Origin: Pseudomonas sp. UBA5706
GTDB taxonomy: Bacteria > Pseudomonadota > Gammaproteobacteria > Pseudomonadales > Pseudomonadaceae
Length of the DNA stretch: 64,000 bases
Direction: 5' to 3'
Assembly (NCBI RefSeq): GCF_002419965.1
Contig: NZ_DIHC01000011.1
Coordinates: 186,491-250,490 of the forward strand
The notes beneath the pieces were generated by a model. That model made no database searches, had not been told where the DNA came from, and saw nothing but the letters and a program-made list of their open reading frames with translations. The first letter of the stretch is position 1. The number at the start of each line of letters is the position of its first letter. Shown here one piece after another: positions 26,694-36,172 of this stretch. The translations under genes were made by a program, and so were the position numbers.

Positions 26694-29600
26694 ATGTCAA
26701 AGGGGTTAAAGGACTATTTGATAGTAATTGTAGTTGTGTGCCTGAGCATCAGTGCGCCAGCTCATACGGAAGCGGCCGAACGTTACACCCTGCTAAGCCG
26801 GGCCAATCCAGCACACATGGACGTCGCGCTGGACCGCACCCAATGGCAATGGGTACGCAACAAGCGCGAATTGGTCCTGGGCACATCGGCCCCGGATTAT
26901 CCACCTTTTGACATGACCCTCACCGGTCGCGATTACGAGGGCTTTACCGCAGATTACGCAGGCATCCTCTCACGGGCCCTGGATCTGCCCGTCAGGGTGC
27001 TGCGCTACTCCTCTCGCGACGAGGCGATCGATGCGCTACTCAGCGGGGAGGTCGACGTGCTGGGCAGTGCCAACGGCTACGAAGCGGCCGGTACCGACAT
27101 CAGGCTCTCGCTGCCGTACGCGGTGGATCAGCCCGTGCTGGTGACCCGCACCGGTGAGACTCGCAGCTTGAACGACGGTCTCGACGGGCTGCGCCTGAGC
27201 ATGGTTTATCACTATCTACCGTCCGAGCAGATCAGCGCCCTGTATCCAAAGGCCCGTCTACAGACCTTTCCCTCCTTCCAGAGCGCAATCAACGCCGTCG
27301 CATTCAACCAGGCGGACGTCTTTCTGGGCGACGCCATTTCCACCCATTACCTGATCAGCAAGGGCTATCTGAACAACGTGCAGATGGCCAATTTCGGCCA
27401 GCACGAGCCCAACGGGTTCAGCTTTGCCGTGAAGGCTGACAATACCGTCTTGCTGGATCTGATCAACCTGATCCTCAAGGGCATTCCCATCGAAGAGCGG
27501 ATCGCCATCTCCAAGCGCTGGGGTGCGGGCGCCGACCTGCTGCTGACCGATCAAAAACTGCAACTGACCCAGCGCGAGGAACGCTGGATCGCCCAGCATC
27601 CCACGGTCAGGGTGGTCATCAATGACGCCTATGCGCCCCTGACGTTTATCGACGCCAACGGCAATTTCCGTGGGGTCACCGCGGATCTGCTGGACCTCAT
27701 CAAACTGCGCACTGGGCTGCGATTCGAGGTCAGTCATGCCCCGAGCATGCGCGACATGATGAATCGCCTGAGCCAAGGCCAGGCTGACCTGATCGGCGCC
27801 ATGGTGCCCAGCGACGAGCGGGAAAACCGTTTTAACTTCAGCCGCCCCTACATGGATAACGCCTTCGTGCTGGTGACCCGCAAGGAAACCTCCAGCCCCT
27901 CCAACCTCGACCAGCTGGAAGGCAAACGCGTTGCCCTTACCCTGGCAAGTCCGGTGCTGGACTACCTGCGGCAAGCCCATCCGCGAATCTACCCGGTGGA
28001 AGTCGACAACCCTGCCCAGGCACTGGACCTGTTGGCCCACGGTCGCGTGGAAGGCGCAGTGACTTCGCTGTTCAGCGCCGGCTATTTCATTTCCTCGCGA
28101 GGCTTGAACGATACCCTGCAAATGCGCGTTACCGTGGGTCGTGAACCGGCGCGCATCGCCATGGCCACCTTGCGCAATGCCACCGAGCTGAGCGGCATCA
28201 TCGACAAGGCGCTGTCGAGCATTGCTCCGGAAGACCTTGCGCTGATCAATAATCGCTGGCGCACGTATATGCCCGCCGGACGTGGCGCCTGGAAAGACTA
28301 TCAACTGTTGGTCTATCAGATCGTCATCGGCGCGGGCCTTTTGTTGCTGGGTTCGCTGGCGTGGAATGCCTGGATGCGCCGCCAGATCAAGCAGCGGGAA
28401 CTGGCCGAACGGGCGTTGAGCGATCAGTTCGAATTCATGAGTGCGCTGGTCAACGGCACCCCGCATCCGATCTACGTGCGTGATCGCGATGGACTGCTGC
28501 AGATGTGCAATGAGAGTTACCTCACCGCGTTCGCGGCCACGCGTGAAGAGGTGCTGGGCACGAGCATTCTCGATGGCGCACTTAGCGATACTCAGGAGGC
28601 CCAGCAGTACCTCACCGATTACCAGCAGGTGATGGCCAACGATACGCCACTGATCCTCGACCGCTCGCTGCACATCGGTGACCAGTCATTGACGATCTAC
28701 CACTGGATCCTTCCCTTCCGGGATTCGCTGGGCAAGGTTCAGGGCATCATCGGCGGCTGGATCGATATCAGCGAACGGCGTCAATTGATCGAAGACCTGC
28801 AGAGCGCCAAACAACAGGCCGATGATGCCAATCGGGCCAAAAGCACCTTCCTGGCCACCATGAGTCACGAGATACGCACGCCCATGAACGCCGTCATCGG
28901 CATGCTGGAGCTGGCGCTCAAACGCGCGGATCAAGGACACCTGGACCGACCGGCCATCGAGGTGGCGTACAGCTCGGCCAAGGACTTGCTGAACCTGATT
29001 GGCGACATTCTTGATATCGCCCGCATCGAGTCGGGGCGCCTGACCTTGAACCCGGAACGGGCCAACCTGCGGCAGTTGGTGGAATCAGTGGTGCGGGTGT
29101 TCGATGGCCTGGCCCGGCAGAAAGATCTGGCCTTGCAACTGGACCTGGACAGCCGGATCAACATCGACGTGCTGATCGACCCCCTGCGCTTCAAGCAGAT
29201 TCTGTCCAACCTGATCAGCAATGCGATCAAGTTCACCCAACAGGGGAATATCCGCATCAGCCTGCACGCCGAAGACTCGCTAAACGAACAGCAGATTCGC
29301 CTGCAGGTAGTCATTCAGGACAGTGGAATCGGCATCAGCCCGGCGGATCAGGCCCGGCTGTTCGCGCCCTTCGCTCAAGCCGACAACAGCGGGCAACTGG
29401 CAAGAACCGGCGCCGGGCTTGGGCTGTTCATCTGTCGCACCCTGTGCGAAATGATGGGCGCAAGCTTGACCCTCGACAGCGAGCCCGGCAACGGCACCCG
29501 CGTGCAGATGCTTTTTGAACTGACGTCACTGGATCCGCTGGCGGCTCTCCCGGTGCTGCGCGATAACAGTGAAAAGAGCGCTGAGACCCTGGACATTCTG

Positions 29601-30326
29601 GTGGTGGACGATCATCCCGCCAACCGGCTTCTGCTGTGCCAGCAGCTGGAATTCCTCGGGCATCGCTGCGAGCTTGCCGAACAGGGTGCGCAAGGGCTGG
29701 AGCAATGGTTGGCGCGGCACTTCGATCTGGTGATGGTCGACTGCAACATGCCGGTGATCAATGGATATGATCTGGCCCGGGCCATTCGCACCCATGAGCA
29801 GGAGCACAAGCAGCAGGCTTGCACCGTGCTGGGTTTCACTGCCAATGCCCAGGCTGAGGAAATACAGCGCTGTCGAGAGGCCGGGATGGACGACTGCCTG
29901 TTCAAGCCGATCAGCCTGACAGCACTGAACGAGCGGCTGTCGCGGATAGGGCTCGGACGCAGATACAGAGGGGCGCAGATGGAACAGCTGCCATTCGACA
30001 TGGGCAGTATCGTGGCATTGACGGGCGACCGGCCTGAGATGATCTCGCACTTGATCGATCAATTGATCAACAGCTGCCGGGACGACGCCAACGAGTTGAG
30101 GGAAACGGTTGTTCGGGGCTACAGGCGGGAGATTCGTGATGTAGCGCATAAGATCAAGGGGGCGGCGCGGATTATCAGTGCCAGTGAGGTGATTGATTTG
30201 TGCGCGCGGCTGGAGCAAGCGTGCGATGGGGAAGGGCCGCTGGCAGGGGTAAGCGTGCATGCTCAGGCGCTGGAAGCGGCGATGGGGGTGCTTGAGCAAG
30301 GGCTCAAGGAGCAGCGGCGACTCTAG
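26694..30326 (+). CDS. BvgS/EvgS-like hybrid sensor kinase
   Basis: A 1210-residue unorthodox sensor kinase. In order: signal segment (about 5-25), two periplasmic solute-binding (SBP_bac_3) Venus-flytrap domains (about 45-275 and 285-520), membrane segment (about 540-562), PAS domain (about 580-695; NGTPHPIYVRDRDGLLQMCN), and DHp with His725 in SHEIRTPMNAVIGM. These are followed by an HATPase (about 825-945; LISNAIKFT, GAGLGLFICRTL), a receiver (about 960-1080; phospho-Asp in LVMVDCNMPVINGYDL) and a C-terminal HPt (HKIKGAARIISA). The full four-step phosphorelay is intact. The ATG at 26694 follows GAGAGATAGG; a GTG 12 bases upstream is possible. It is cotranscribed with the NarL-type regulator. 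Confidence 0.93.
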   Translation: MSKGLKDYLIVIVVVCLSISAPAHTEAAERYTLLSRANPAHMDVALDRTQWQWVRNKRELVLGTSAPDYPPFDMTLTGRDYEGFTADYAGILSRALDLPVRVLRYSSRDEAIDALLSGEVDVLGSANGYEAAGTDIRLSLPYAVDQPVLVTRTGETRSLNDGLDGLRLSMVYHYLPSEQISALYPKARLQTFPSFQSAINAVAFNQADVFLGDAISTHYLISKGYLNNVQMANFGQHEPNGFSFAVKADNTVLLDLINLILKGIPIEERIAISKRWGAGADLLLTDQKLQLTQREERWIAQHPTVRVVINDAYAPLTFIDANGNFRGVTADLLDLIKLRTGLRFEVSHAPSMRDMMNRLSQGQADLIGAMVPSDERENRFNFSRPYMDNAFVLVTRKETSSPSNLDQLEGKRVALTLASPVLDYLRQAHPRIYPVEVDNPAQALDLLAHGRVEGAVTSLFSAGYFISSRGLNDTLQMRVTVGREPARIAMATLRNATELSGIIDKALSSIAPEDLALINNRWRTYMPAGRGAWKDYQLLVYQIVIGAGLLLLGSLAWNAWMRRQIKQRELAERALSDQFEFMSALVNGTPHPIYVRDRDGLLQMCNESYLTAFAATREEVLGTSILDGALSDTQEAQQYLTDYQQVMANDTPLILDRSLHIGDQSLTIYHWILPFRDSLGKVQGIIGGWIDISERRQLIEDLQSAKQQADDANRAKSTFLATMSHEIRTPMNAVIGMLELALKRADQGHLDRPAIEVAYSSAKDLLNLIGDILDIARIESGRLTLNPERANLRQLVESVVRVFDGLARQKDLALQLDLDSRINIDVLIDPLRFKQILSNLISNAIKFTQQGNIRISLHAEDSLNEQQIRLQVVIQDSGIGISPADQARLFAPFAQADNSGQLARTGAGLGLFICRTLCEMMGASLTLDSEPGNGTRVQMLFELTSLDPLAALPVLRDNSEKSAETLDILVVDDHPANRLLLCQQLEFLGHRCELAEQGAQGLEQWLARHFDLVMVDCNMPVINGYDLARAIRTHEQEHKQQACTVLGFTANAQAEEIQRCREAGMDDCLFKPISLTALNERLSRIGLGRRYRGAQMEQLPFDMGSIVALTGDRPEMISHLIDQLINSCRDDANELRETVVRGYRREIRDVAHKIKGAARIISASEVIDLCARLEQACDGEGPLAGVSVHAQALEAAMGVLEQGLKEQRRL

Positions 30327-30508
30327 AATCACCCCCCACCACCCGTAAAGTACCGCCGCCGAGCATTTAACTTAATGCGCCATCGGCAGAGTCTGTCTTT
30401 GCAAGCTGCGTTCCCCACCTGTTCGAAACCGGATATCCGACGCGCCGGACGCGCGCGCAGCCGTTAGCTGGTAGACTGCGCCCCGAATTTACCTAAGAGG
30501 ATTGCTTC

Positions 30509-30853
30509 ATGGCCACTAACCGCTCCCGTCGTCTGCGCAAAAAGCTCTGTGTTGACGAGTTCCAGGAATTGGGCTTCGAGCTGAATCTGGAATTCAAGGA
30601 AGGTCTGGACGACGAGGCTATCGACGCCTTCCTCGATGCGTTCCTGACTGATGCGATGGACGGCAACGGTCTGGACTACGTTGGCGGCGATGACTACGGC
30701 CTGGTTTGCCTGGCCGAACGCGGCTCGGTCACCGAAGAACAGCGCGCTACCGTCGAGGCCTGGCTCAAAGGCCGCAGCGAGCTGACCAAGGTTGAAGTCA
30801 GCTCGTTGCTGGACGCCTGGTATCCGGAAAAGCCGATCAACCCGGCGGCCTGA
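30509..30853 (+). CDS. yggL: YggL-family ribosome-associated protein
   Basis: A 114-residue acidic protein with the complete YggL (DUF469) signature: MATNRSRRLRKKLCVDEFQE at the start, then GFELNLEF and DAFLTDAMDGNGLDYVGGDD. YggL associates with the large ribosomal subunit in E. coli. AGAGGATT precedes the ATG. It is monocistronic, with a clear terminator 65 bases beyond the stop. Confidence 0.92.
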   Translation: MATNRSRRLRKKLCVDEFQELGFELNLEFKEGLDDEAIDAFLDAFLTDAMDGNGLDYVGGDDYGLVCLAERGSVTEEQRATVEAWLKGRSELTKVEVSSLLDAWYPEKPINPAA

Positions 30854-30917
30854 TTGCCCGACCGTTAGCAAGCCGCTAGAGACCTGGGCAACTGGGTCCT
30901 GAACGACTGCTTCAAAC

Positions 30918-30942
30918 AAGCCACCCTCGCGGTGGCTTTTTT
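30918..30942 (+). terminator. Rho-independent terminator after yggL
   Basis: Stem AAGCCACC / GGTGGCTT with loop CTCGC, followed by TTTT. Confidence 0.88.
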
Positions 30943-31291
30943 GTGGCTGATCATCAAGGGGCAGGTATCGGTTCCGCCCCCCAGTGCGGCCACGATCGTC
31001 CTGGGCAGGCCATGCGGTTTAGCCTTAAATGTTCAAAACTGCGCCCTTCACTGCTAATCCGGCATGAAGAAACATGTATTCACGTGACAATCCGGTGGCA
31101 TTTGAAAAAAATAGCGCGGTTTGACGGCCGTCCCCCGGCGCAAGTCACGAAAGCTTGGGGCATAATGCCGCATCATTGCAGGCCCTATTTTTTTTTCACG
31201 GGCCGAGAAGTTTTTCAGCGCTGTTTATTTTTACGTGACGAGGGAATCCATCCCCTCCTGTTTTCACTTTTCCTGCAGTAGGGTTTATTGA
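30943..31291. other. Leader region upstream of dacB
   Basis: About 350 bases without a supported gene. It is A/T-rich near the right end, with a run of nine T at about 31185 between GGCCCT and GGGCC (a small hairpin), and a second hairpin (GAGGGAATCCATCCCCTC) about 50 bases before the dacB start. It may form a structured 5' leader. Confidence 0.4.
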
Positions 31292-32755
31292 ATGATCAAG
31301 TCTTTGCGTCCGCTTTTTTTTGCCACCCTGCTTTTACCGATTTCCCTGCCTGTCGCCGCTGTACCGATCAACACCGCGTTGCCGCCCAAGGTTCAGGACG
31401 CGCTCAAGGCTGGCAAACTGGATAACAATGCGCTGTCGCTGGTCATGCTCCCACTGACCGGTCCTGGCACTCCCACTGTCTATAACGCCGATGTGTCGGT
31501 CAACCCTGCTTCCACCATGAAGCTGGTGACCACCTATGCCGCCCTGGAGATGCTGGGCCCTACCCATCAGTGGAAGACCGAGTTCTACACCGACGGCACG
31601 CTGAGCAATGGCGTGCTGCGTGGCAACCTTTACCTCAAGGGCGGCGGCGACCCCAAGCTGAACATGGAAAAGTTGTGGCTGTTGATGCGTGACTTGCGCG
31701 CCAACGGCGTACAACAGGTCACCGGCGATCTGGTACTGGACCGTAGCCATTTCATTCAACCGCAGTTGCCAGTGTTCGATGACGATGGCAACGACAAGAA
31801 CAAGCCATTCCTGGTTCGTCCCGACTCGCTGATGGTCAATCTCAAGGCGCTGCGCTTCGTGACCCGCAATGACGGCGGCAAAATTCTGGTCTCGGTAGAA
31901 CCACCGATTGCGGCGATCCACATCAACAATCAGGTCAAGGCGCTCGCCTCGACTAAATGCACCGGCGAGGTGCTGTACAATCCGGTGCCCGAACCCGACG
32001 GCGGCATCACGGTCACGGTGTCCGGCCAACTGGGCGATGGTTGCAACTCCCAGACCTACCTGTCGCTGCTTGATCACCCGACCTACACTGCCGGCGCCGT
32101 TCGCGCCATCTGGCAGGAACTGGGCGGCACCATTCTCGGCAAGGACCGCCTGGACGTAGTGCCTGGGAGCGCCAAGCTGCTTGCCAAGGCCTATTCGCCT
32201 GACCTGGCCGAAATCATCCGCGATATAAACAAATTCAGTAATAACACCATGGCCCAGCAGCTGTTCCTGAGCCTGGGTTCGGAGTTCCGTAACCAGGCCG
32301 ACGGCGACGATGCCAAGGCCGCTCAACGGGTGGTTCGTCAGTGGCTGGCGAAAAAGGGAATCATCGCTACGCATTTGGTGATGGAGAACGGCTCCGGCCT
32401 TTCTCGCGCCGAGCGTGTGAGCGCACGGGAAATGGCGCAAATGCTTCAAGCCGCCTGGAACAGCCCGTATCAGGCCGAGTTCATGAGTTCGTTGCCACTG
32501 GCCGGCATGGACGGCACCATGCGCAAACGCCTGAAACGCACTGCACTGCGTGGTGAGGCACACATCAAGACCGGCACGTTGAACACGGTTCGCGCCATTG
32601 CAGGGTTCAGCCGCGACAGCAACGGCAACAGCTGGGTGGTCGTCGCCATCCTCAACGACGCTCGCCCGTGGGGCGCTTCATCGATCCTCGATGAGGTGCT
32701 GGTGAGCATGTTTAACCAGCCGAAACTGGCCAATACGGCCATCTCGTTGCAATAG
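31292..32755 (+). CDS. dacB: D-alanyl-D-alanine carboxypeptidase/endopeptidase PBP4
   Basis: A 487-residue periplasmic class C penicillin-binding protein that trims or cleaves peptidoglycan cross-links. A signal peptide ends after PVAAV (about residue 24). The three active-site motifs are present: SxxK as Ser74-Thr-Met-Lys77 (NPASTMKLVTTYA), SxN in FSNNTMAQQLF (about residue 315) and KTG in HIKTGTLNTV (about residue 426). The long insert between the first two motifs (about residues 85-300) is typical of PBP4. TAGGG precedes the ATG. It is monocistronic. Confidence 0.93.
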   Translation: MIKSLRPLFFATLLLPISLPVAAVPINTALPPKVQDALKAGKLDNNALSLVMLPLTGPGTPTVYNADVSVNPASTMKLVTTYAALEMLGPTHQWKTEFYTDGTLSNGVLRGNLYLKGGGDPKLNMEKLWLLMRDLRANGVQQVTGDLVLDRSHFIQPQLPVFDDDGNDKNKPFLVRPDSLMVNLKALRFVTRNDGGKILVSVEPPIAAIHINNQVKALASTKCTGEVLYNPVPEPDGGITVTVSGQLGDGCNSQTYLSLLDHPTYTAGAVRAIWQELGGTILGKDRLDVVPGSAKLLAKAYSPDLAEIIRDINKFSNNTMAQQLFLSLGSEFRNQADGDDAKAAQRVVRQWLAKKGIIATHLVMENGSGLSRAERVSAREMAQMLQAAWNSPYQAEFMSSLPLAGMDGTMRKRLKRTALRGEAHIKTGTLNTVRAIAGFSRDSNGNSWVVVAILNDARPWGASSILDEVLVSMFNQPKLANTAISLQ

Positions 32756-32965
32756 CAATAAGCGGGATGAGGGCGCGTTGCGCAGAGTAATCCGCAGCGC
32801 AAATGCCCTCCCCGCTGTACACTCGGTCCACGCTCCGACAGCGCGATGCTCCCAGCGCCATGCTTAGCTCCATTACAGCCTATGCGAGCCTTTCTGACGC
32901 CGATGTCATCAACTTCCTGCTCAGGCAGCGCTAAGCTTGGGACTCAACCCCACAGGACGGCAATC

Positions 32966-33598
32966 ATGACTCTCACAACAACCAAACCTCTGCGGGTCAG
33001 CCTGCTGATTGCCACTATGTTGACGTCGACGTTAATGATGGCCGGAGCGTCTCAGGCCGAAGATGGCAAACCCATTCGGGTGCGAGGCGCAATCACTGCG
33101 GTTGAGGGCGATATGCTTAAGGTCCACAGCAATCGCAATGAGGACCTGCAGGTCCATTTGACCAACGACACTCAGGTTCGAGGCGTGACATTAGCGCAGG
33201 TGTCGGACATCAAGCCGGGCAGCTATGTCGGTTCGGCTGCCGTCCCTCAGGCCGACGGGACGCTTAAGGCACTGGAAGTGCACGTGTTCGCGCCAGAAAT
33301 GGCGGGCACCGGGGATGGACATCGCGCGTTCGACCTAGGCAAGGACAGCACCATGACCAATGGCTCGGTGGGCGATCTGGTGACCAGCAACGGTCGTACC
33401 ATTACTGTGAACTACAAGGGCGGGCAGAAGAAGATCGTGATTCCGGACGACGTGCCGATCGTTAGTCTGGCGCCCGGCGGTCGTAGCCTGCTCAAGCCTG
33501 GCGTGAAGATTGTGCTGCAGGCTCAACCCGCAGCAGATGGCGTGCTGAGCGCACTGTCGATATCGGCAGGGGAAAATGGGGTCACGCCACCGATGTAG
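32966..33598 (+). CDS. Exported protein with DUF5666-like OB-fold repeats
   Basis: A 210-residue protein with a signal peptide (cleavage after SQAE about residue 32). It carries two copies of a small beta domain, RVRGAITAVEGDMLKVHSNR near residue 40 and VGDLVTSNGRTITVNYKGGQ near residue 135, resembling DUF5666. AGGA precedes the ATG at 32966. It is probably periplasmic. No function is established for such proteins; binding of a metal or small molecule is only a guess. Confidence 0.72.
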   Translation: MTLTTTKPLRVSLLIATMLTSTLMMAGASQAEDGKPIRVRGAITAVEGDMLKVHSNRNEDLQVHLTNDTQVRGVTLAQVSDIKPGSYVGSAAVPQADGTLKALEVHVFAPEMAGTGDGHRAFDLGKDSTMTNGSVGDLVTSNGRTITVNYKGGQKKIVIPDDVPIVSLAPGGRSLLKPGVKIVLQAQPAADGVLSALSISAGENGVTPPM

Positions 33599-33751
33599 GC
33601 CAACCTGGAGCATCGGCACACGCTTGGCATGCAGCCCTCCGGCTTGCCGATGTCGGCGACTGCGCGAGCGTCGTTACCGCCAAAACGTGGCCCGGCATCG
33701 ACGCTAACCCGACCAGCGAGTGGCGGCAGCGATAACGTCGATACCAGGACG

Positions 33752-34096
33752 TCACAGACAGGTCGCAACCATCGCGCCACGCTGATCGACCACCTTAGCC
33801 CCAGGCTTGGCGTAGAAGCTGATCGCCGTGGTCCCGCTCTTGCCGACCAGGTCGGCAAAGTATTCGCCTTCGGTGGTGTAGACGGTGAACTCGCCAGGCT
33901 TGCCTTGCTCCATGAAGACATCGGCGACATCACCGAACAACTGCACGTTAGCCCAGCTGACCTTGATGCATTCGGCAACCGCGGCCGCCGGTTTCTGGCT
34001 CGAGTAGACCTGTGCCGGGCCCGCCGAACGCGTCTGATTCAAACTCATGCAACCGGCCAGCATGGCTAGCGCTATAGCTCCCGCCCAGTGTTTCAT
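33752..34096 (-). CDS. Small lipoprotein of unknown function
   Basis: A 114-residue lipoprotein: the signal ends in LAMLAGC (Cys16). The mature part has two further Cys (VAECIKVSW and the C-terminal ATCL) that may form a disulfide. AGGGACTGTC precedes the ATG. The sequence (VYSSQKPAAAVAECIKVSWA) looks like the small outer-membrane lipoproteins common in Pseudomonas, but I cannot name a family. It is transcribed alone, leftward. Confidence 0.75.
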   Translation of the reverse strand: MKHWAGAIALAMLAGCMSLNQTRSAGPAQVYSSQKPAAAVAECIKVSWANVQLFGDVADVFMEQGKPGEFTVYTTEGEYFADLVGKSGTTAISFYAKPGAKVVDQRGAMVATCL

Positions 34097-34215
34097 GACA
34101 GTCCCTTCAAGAAAAAAGGAGGGATCTTACCAGCAAGCCGCAAGCTAGCCCTATCCTTCTGCAACCGGATGCCGCCCCTCAAGCGGCACCCGCGTCGGGG
34201 TTGCTCGGGCACGGC

Positions 34216-34782
34216 TCAATCATCCAGCCCAGCGGGCGGCGCCGCCGGAGCGCTCTTGCCGGAGTTGCTTGCCTTGCCGGACTTGCCGGCTGGCGCAGAG
34301 GATTTAGGCTCAGGCGCAGGAACAGCGGATGCAGGAGCAGCCGCTTCCTTTTCGGCCATCGGCATCTGATCAATGGTGCTAAAGATCTCTTTAGGATCGA
34401 TCGCGCCTTTATGGTCGATCTTCTTCTCACCGTCCTTGCCCACCAGGATCACCTGCGCCTGATCCTTATCCAGAACCGAAAGTTTCAACTCCCTGATCAG
34501 CGCCATGGTCGACTGCGCGTCCATGTCCTTGCCATTACGCTGCCCGGCCAGTGCGACGATGGTGTACAGCACCATGTTGCGCTTGGCGAACTCTTCTTTG
34601 TTGGGCGATTCGTTAAGGCTTTTCTTCAGCGTCACCAGCGTAGGGTCGACTGAACTTGCCGCAATGATGATCAATGGCCGAGACTTGCCACGCTCCTGAG
34701 CCAGTAGGGTATCTGCGTCGGCTGCCAGCAGGGGAGCGGCAACGGCGAACAGGGCGGCAAGGGTCAGTGACCGGATAAACAT
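34216..34782 (-). CDS. Exported DUF4174-like protein with Ala/Pro-rich tail
   Basis: A 188-residue protein with a signal peptide (cleavage after LLAADA, about residue 22) and a thioredoxin-fold-like domain (about 25-135; RPLIIIAASSVDPTLVTLKK, QVILVGKDGEKKIDHKG) resembling DUF4174. A low-complexity Ala/Pro/Lys/Ser tail (about 140-188) follows. The start at 34782 has a near-perfect AGGAGGT 5 bases upstream, so the earlier in-frame ATG at 34809 was rejected. No redox Cys pair is present. Function is unknown. Confidence 0.78.
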   Translation of the reverse strand: MFIRSLTLAALFAVAAPLLAADADTLLAQERGKSRPLIIIAASSVDPTLVTLKKSLNESPNKEEFAKRNMVLYTIVALAGQRNGKDMDAQSTMALIRELKLSVLDKDQAQVILVGKDGEKKIDHKGAIDPKEIFSTIDQMPMAEKEAAAPASAVPAPEPKSSAPAGKSGKASNSGKSAPAAPPAGLDD

Positions 34783-35000
34783 ACGCACCTCCTTTCGATT
34801 TCCATGCACTGATGATCGCGCATCATGACAAAAGGTCCAGTCGCGGGGGTGAATAATCAGGATTTTTTTCAGACAGGGGCTAACTCAATTCCCTGAACCG
34901 CGAACGCAGGGCCCGGCTGGGCTGGGCAAGCTGCCCGAGGAGAGAAGCAGGAAAAAACGCAGATCCGGAGTTTTCCAGGCCATGAAATTCCGGGCAAATA

Positions 35001-35030
35001 AAAAGGGCGAGTCTTTCGACTCGCCCTTTT
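35001..35030 (-). terminator. Terminator of the first tRNA-Val gene
   Basis: A 12-bp stem (AAAGGGCGAGTC / GACTCGCCCTTT, loop TTTC) with A/T runs on both sides, 30 bases beyond the 3' end of the leftward tRNA. Confidence 0.85.
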
Positions 35031-35058
35031 CGCTACCGCCCAGCAGAGCGGATTTGTT

Positions 35059-35135
35059 TGGTAGGCGCGATTGGACTCGAACCAACGACCCCCACCATGT
35101 CAAGGTGGTGCTCTAACCAACTGAGCTACGTGCCT
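35059..35135 (-). tRNA. tRNA-Val (anticodon GAC), copy 1
   Basis: A 77-base cloverleaf including an encoded CCA end: D arm GCTC/GAGC, anticodon arm CCACC-TTGACAT-GGTGG with GAC, T arm GTTGG-TTCGAGT-CCAAT. The acceptor stem is AGGCACG with CGCGCCT and therefore has an A5:C68 mismatch. The same gene occurs again at 36173-36249. Confidence 0.96.
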
Positions 35136-35344
35136 GCTGTGGGTCGGCATTTTACGGATATTGAGTTGCGTGTCAACGTCTTTTTACTCACTAACCCTAT
35201 GAATATGCGAATTTTTTGCGGCCACCACAGCGCGAAGTGCAACGGCGCCCAATCGAGCGATTACCGCCTGTCGCCATGACGGCACTATGTGAGAAATCAC
35301 CGGGCCAAAGGTCAGTACAGGACTTAAGACAAGGAGATCATCTG

Positions 35345-35692
35345 ATGAACAAATCGTTAGCGGCAGTGGCAATGGGCTGTGCCCTGGCATTCGGCTCGTT
35401 CGCAGCGGTAGCAGGCGCTACCTCCCCCACCGTAGGCCCTCCTCCTTCACAGACCGGTCAGGACCCACGCACGCTGGGCAGCGACGTAGATAGACAAGGC
35501 ACCACTATGGACAAGGGCGACGCTGCTACCGGTATCCGGCGCGGGATGAACACCGGTGCCATGAGCAATGGAACAGGGGGGAGCAACGATGTCGACTTGC
35601 CTGGCGGCTCGTCCACGAGCGGTGGATCGACGGGCAGTGGCTCAACCGGCTCTTCTGGGAGCTCATCCGGTGCGGGCGGTGCCGGAGGCTGA
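35345..35692 (+). CDS. Small exported Gly/Ser/Thr-rich protein
   Basis: A 115-residue protein with a signal peptide (cleavage after AAVAGA, about residue 25) and a mature part without hydrophobic core. It has a charged middle (LGSDVDRQGTTMDKGDAATG) and a C-terminal low-complexity Gly/Ser tail of about 30 residues. AAGGAG lies upstream at good spacing. It is probably an unstructured periplasmic or surface protein. It stands between the two tRNA-Val genes and is followed by a clear terminator. Confidence 0.75.
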   Translation: MNKSLAAVAMGCALAFGSFAAVAGATSPTVGPPPSQTGQDPRTLGSDVDRQGTTMDKGDAATGIRRGMNTGAMSNGTGGSNDVDLPGGSSTSGGSTGSGSTGSSGSSSGAGGAGG

Positions 35693-35714
35693 TAGACCAC
35701 GGCTGGATCATGGC

Positions 35715-35742
35715 AAAAGGCGCTCAAGCAGCGCCTTTTTTG
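35715..35742 (+). terminator. Rho-independent terminator after the Gly/Ser-rich protein gene
   Basis: Stem AAAGGCGCT / AGCGCCTTT with loop CAAGC, followed by a T run. Confidence 0.85.
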
Positions 35743-35850
35743 TGCCCGCAAAATCCGCGACGCTGGCGTATTATCGCCCGCTGTTAAACCGTGGTGCTGA
35801 CCGAGCGTGGTAGCTGTCAGCGCCGCCCCGTTGGTTGTGGAGACATACAC

Positions 35851-36078
35851 ATGGGAATGAAGAAACCTGCACTGGAACTCAAGCGCGAACTCAATACGAT
35901 TGCCGGTAATCTGGAGCGCACCGCAGGCGAGATCAGCCGATTGGCTGAACGTATCAAGGATGTCGACGTAGTCGCAGTGCTGCACTTGATGAATCAGCAA
36001 TACAAAGACGCTGATCGCTTGCGAGCTTACGTGGATGAGATCAAGGCGGGCAGGATCACCCGCGCCAAAGCCGAGTAA
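35851..36078 (+). CDS. Small coiled-coil protein of unknown function
   Basis: A 75-residue, entirely helical, charged protein (LELKRELNTIAGNLERTAGE, then RLAERIKDVDVVAVLHLMNQ) with heptad-like spacing and no membrane segment. GTGGAG precedes the ATG at 35851. It lies between the two tRNA-Val genes. I do not recognise the family. Confidence 0.65.
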   Translation: MGMKKPALELKRELNTIAGNLERTAGEISRLAERIKDVDVVAVLHLMNQQYKDADRLRAYVDEIKAGRITRAKAE

Positions 36079-36111
36079 GCCGTGCGATCTGCCGGGCTGA
36101 CAAACAGACGC

Positions 36112-36142
36112 AAAAAAGGGCATCCCTCTCGGAATGCCCTTC
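36112..36142 (-). terminator. Terminator of the second tRNA-Val gene
   Basis: A stem of AAGGGCATCC / GGAATGCCCTT with a run of A on the left that reads as T on the leftward transcript, 31 bases beyond the tRNA 3' end. Confidence 0.82.
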
Positions 36143-36172
36143 TCATTACCGCCCAGCAGAGCGGATTTTGTC

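Noticed and set aside
27258..28673. 471-codon open frame on the minus strand
   Set aside because: It lies entirely inside the hybrid kinase gene on the other strand, whose domains are unmistakable; it is a product of GC-rich codon use.
35136..36172. Small genomic island between the two tRNA-Val genes
   Set aside because: There is no integrase, and the flanking similarity covers the whole tRNA unit; a simple duplication of the tRNA unit explains it.
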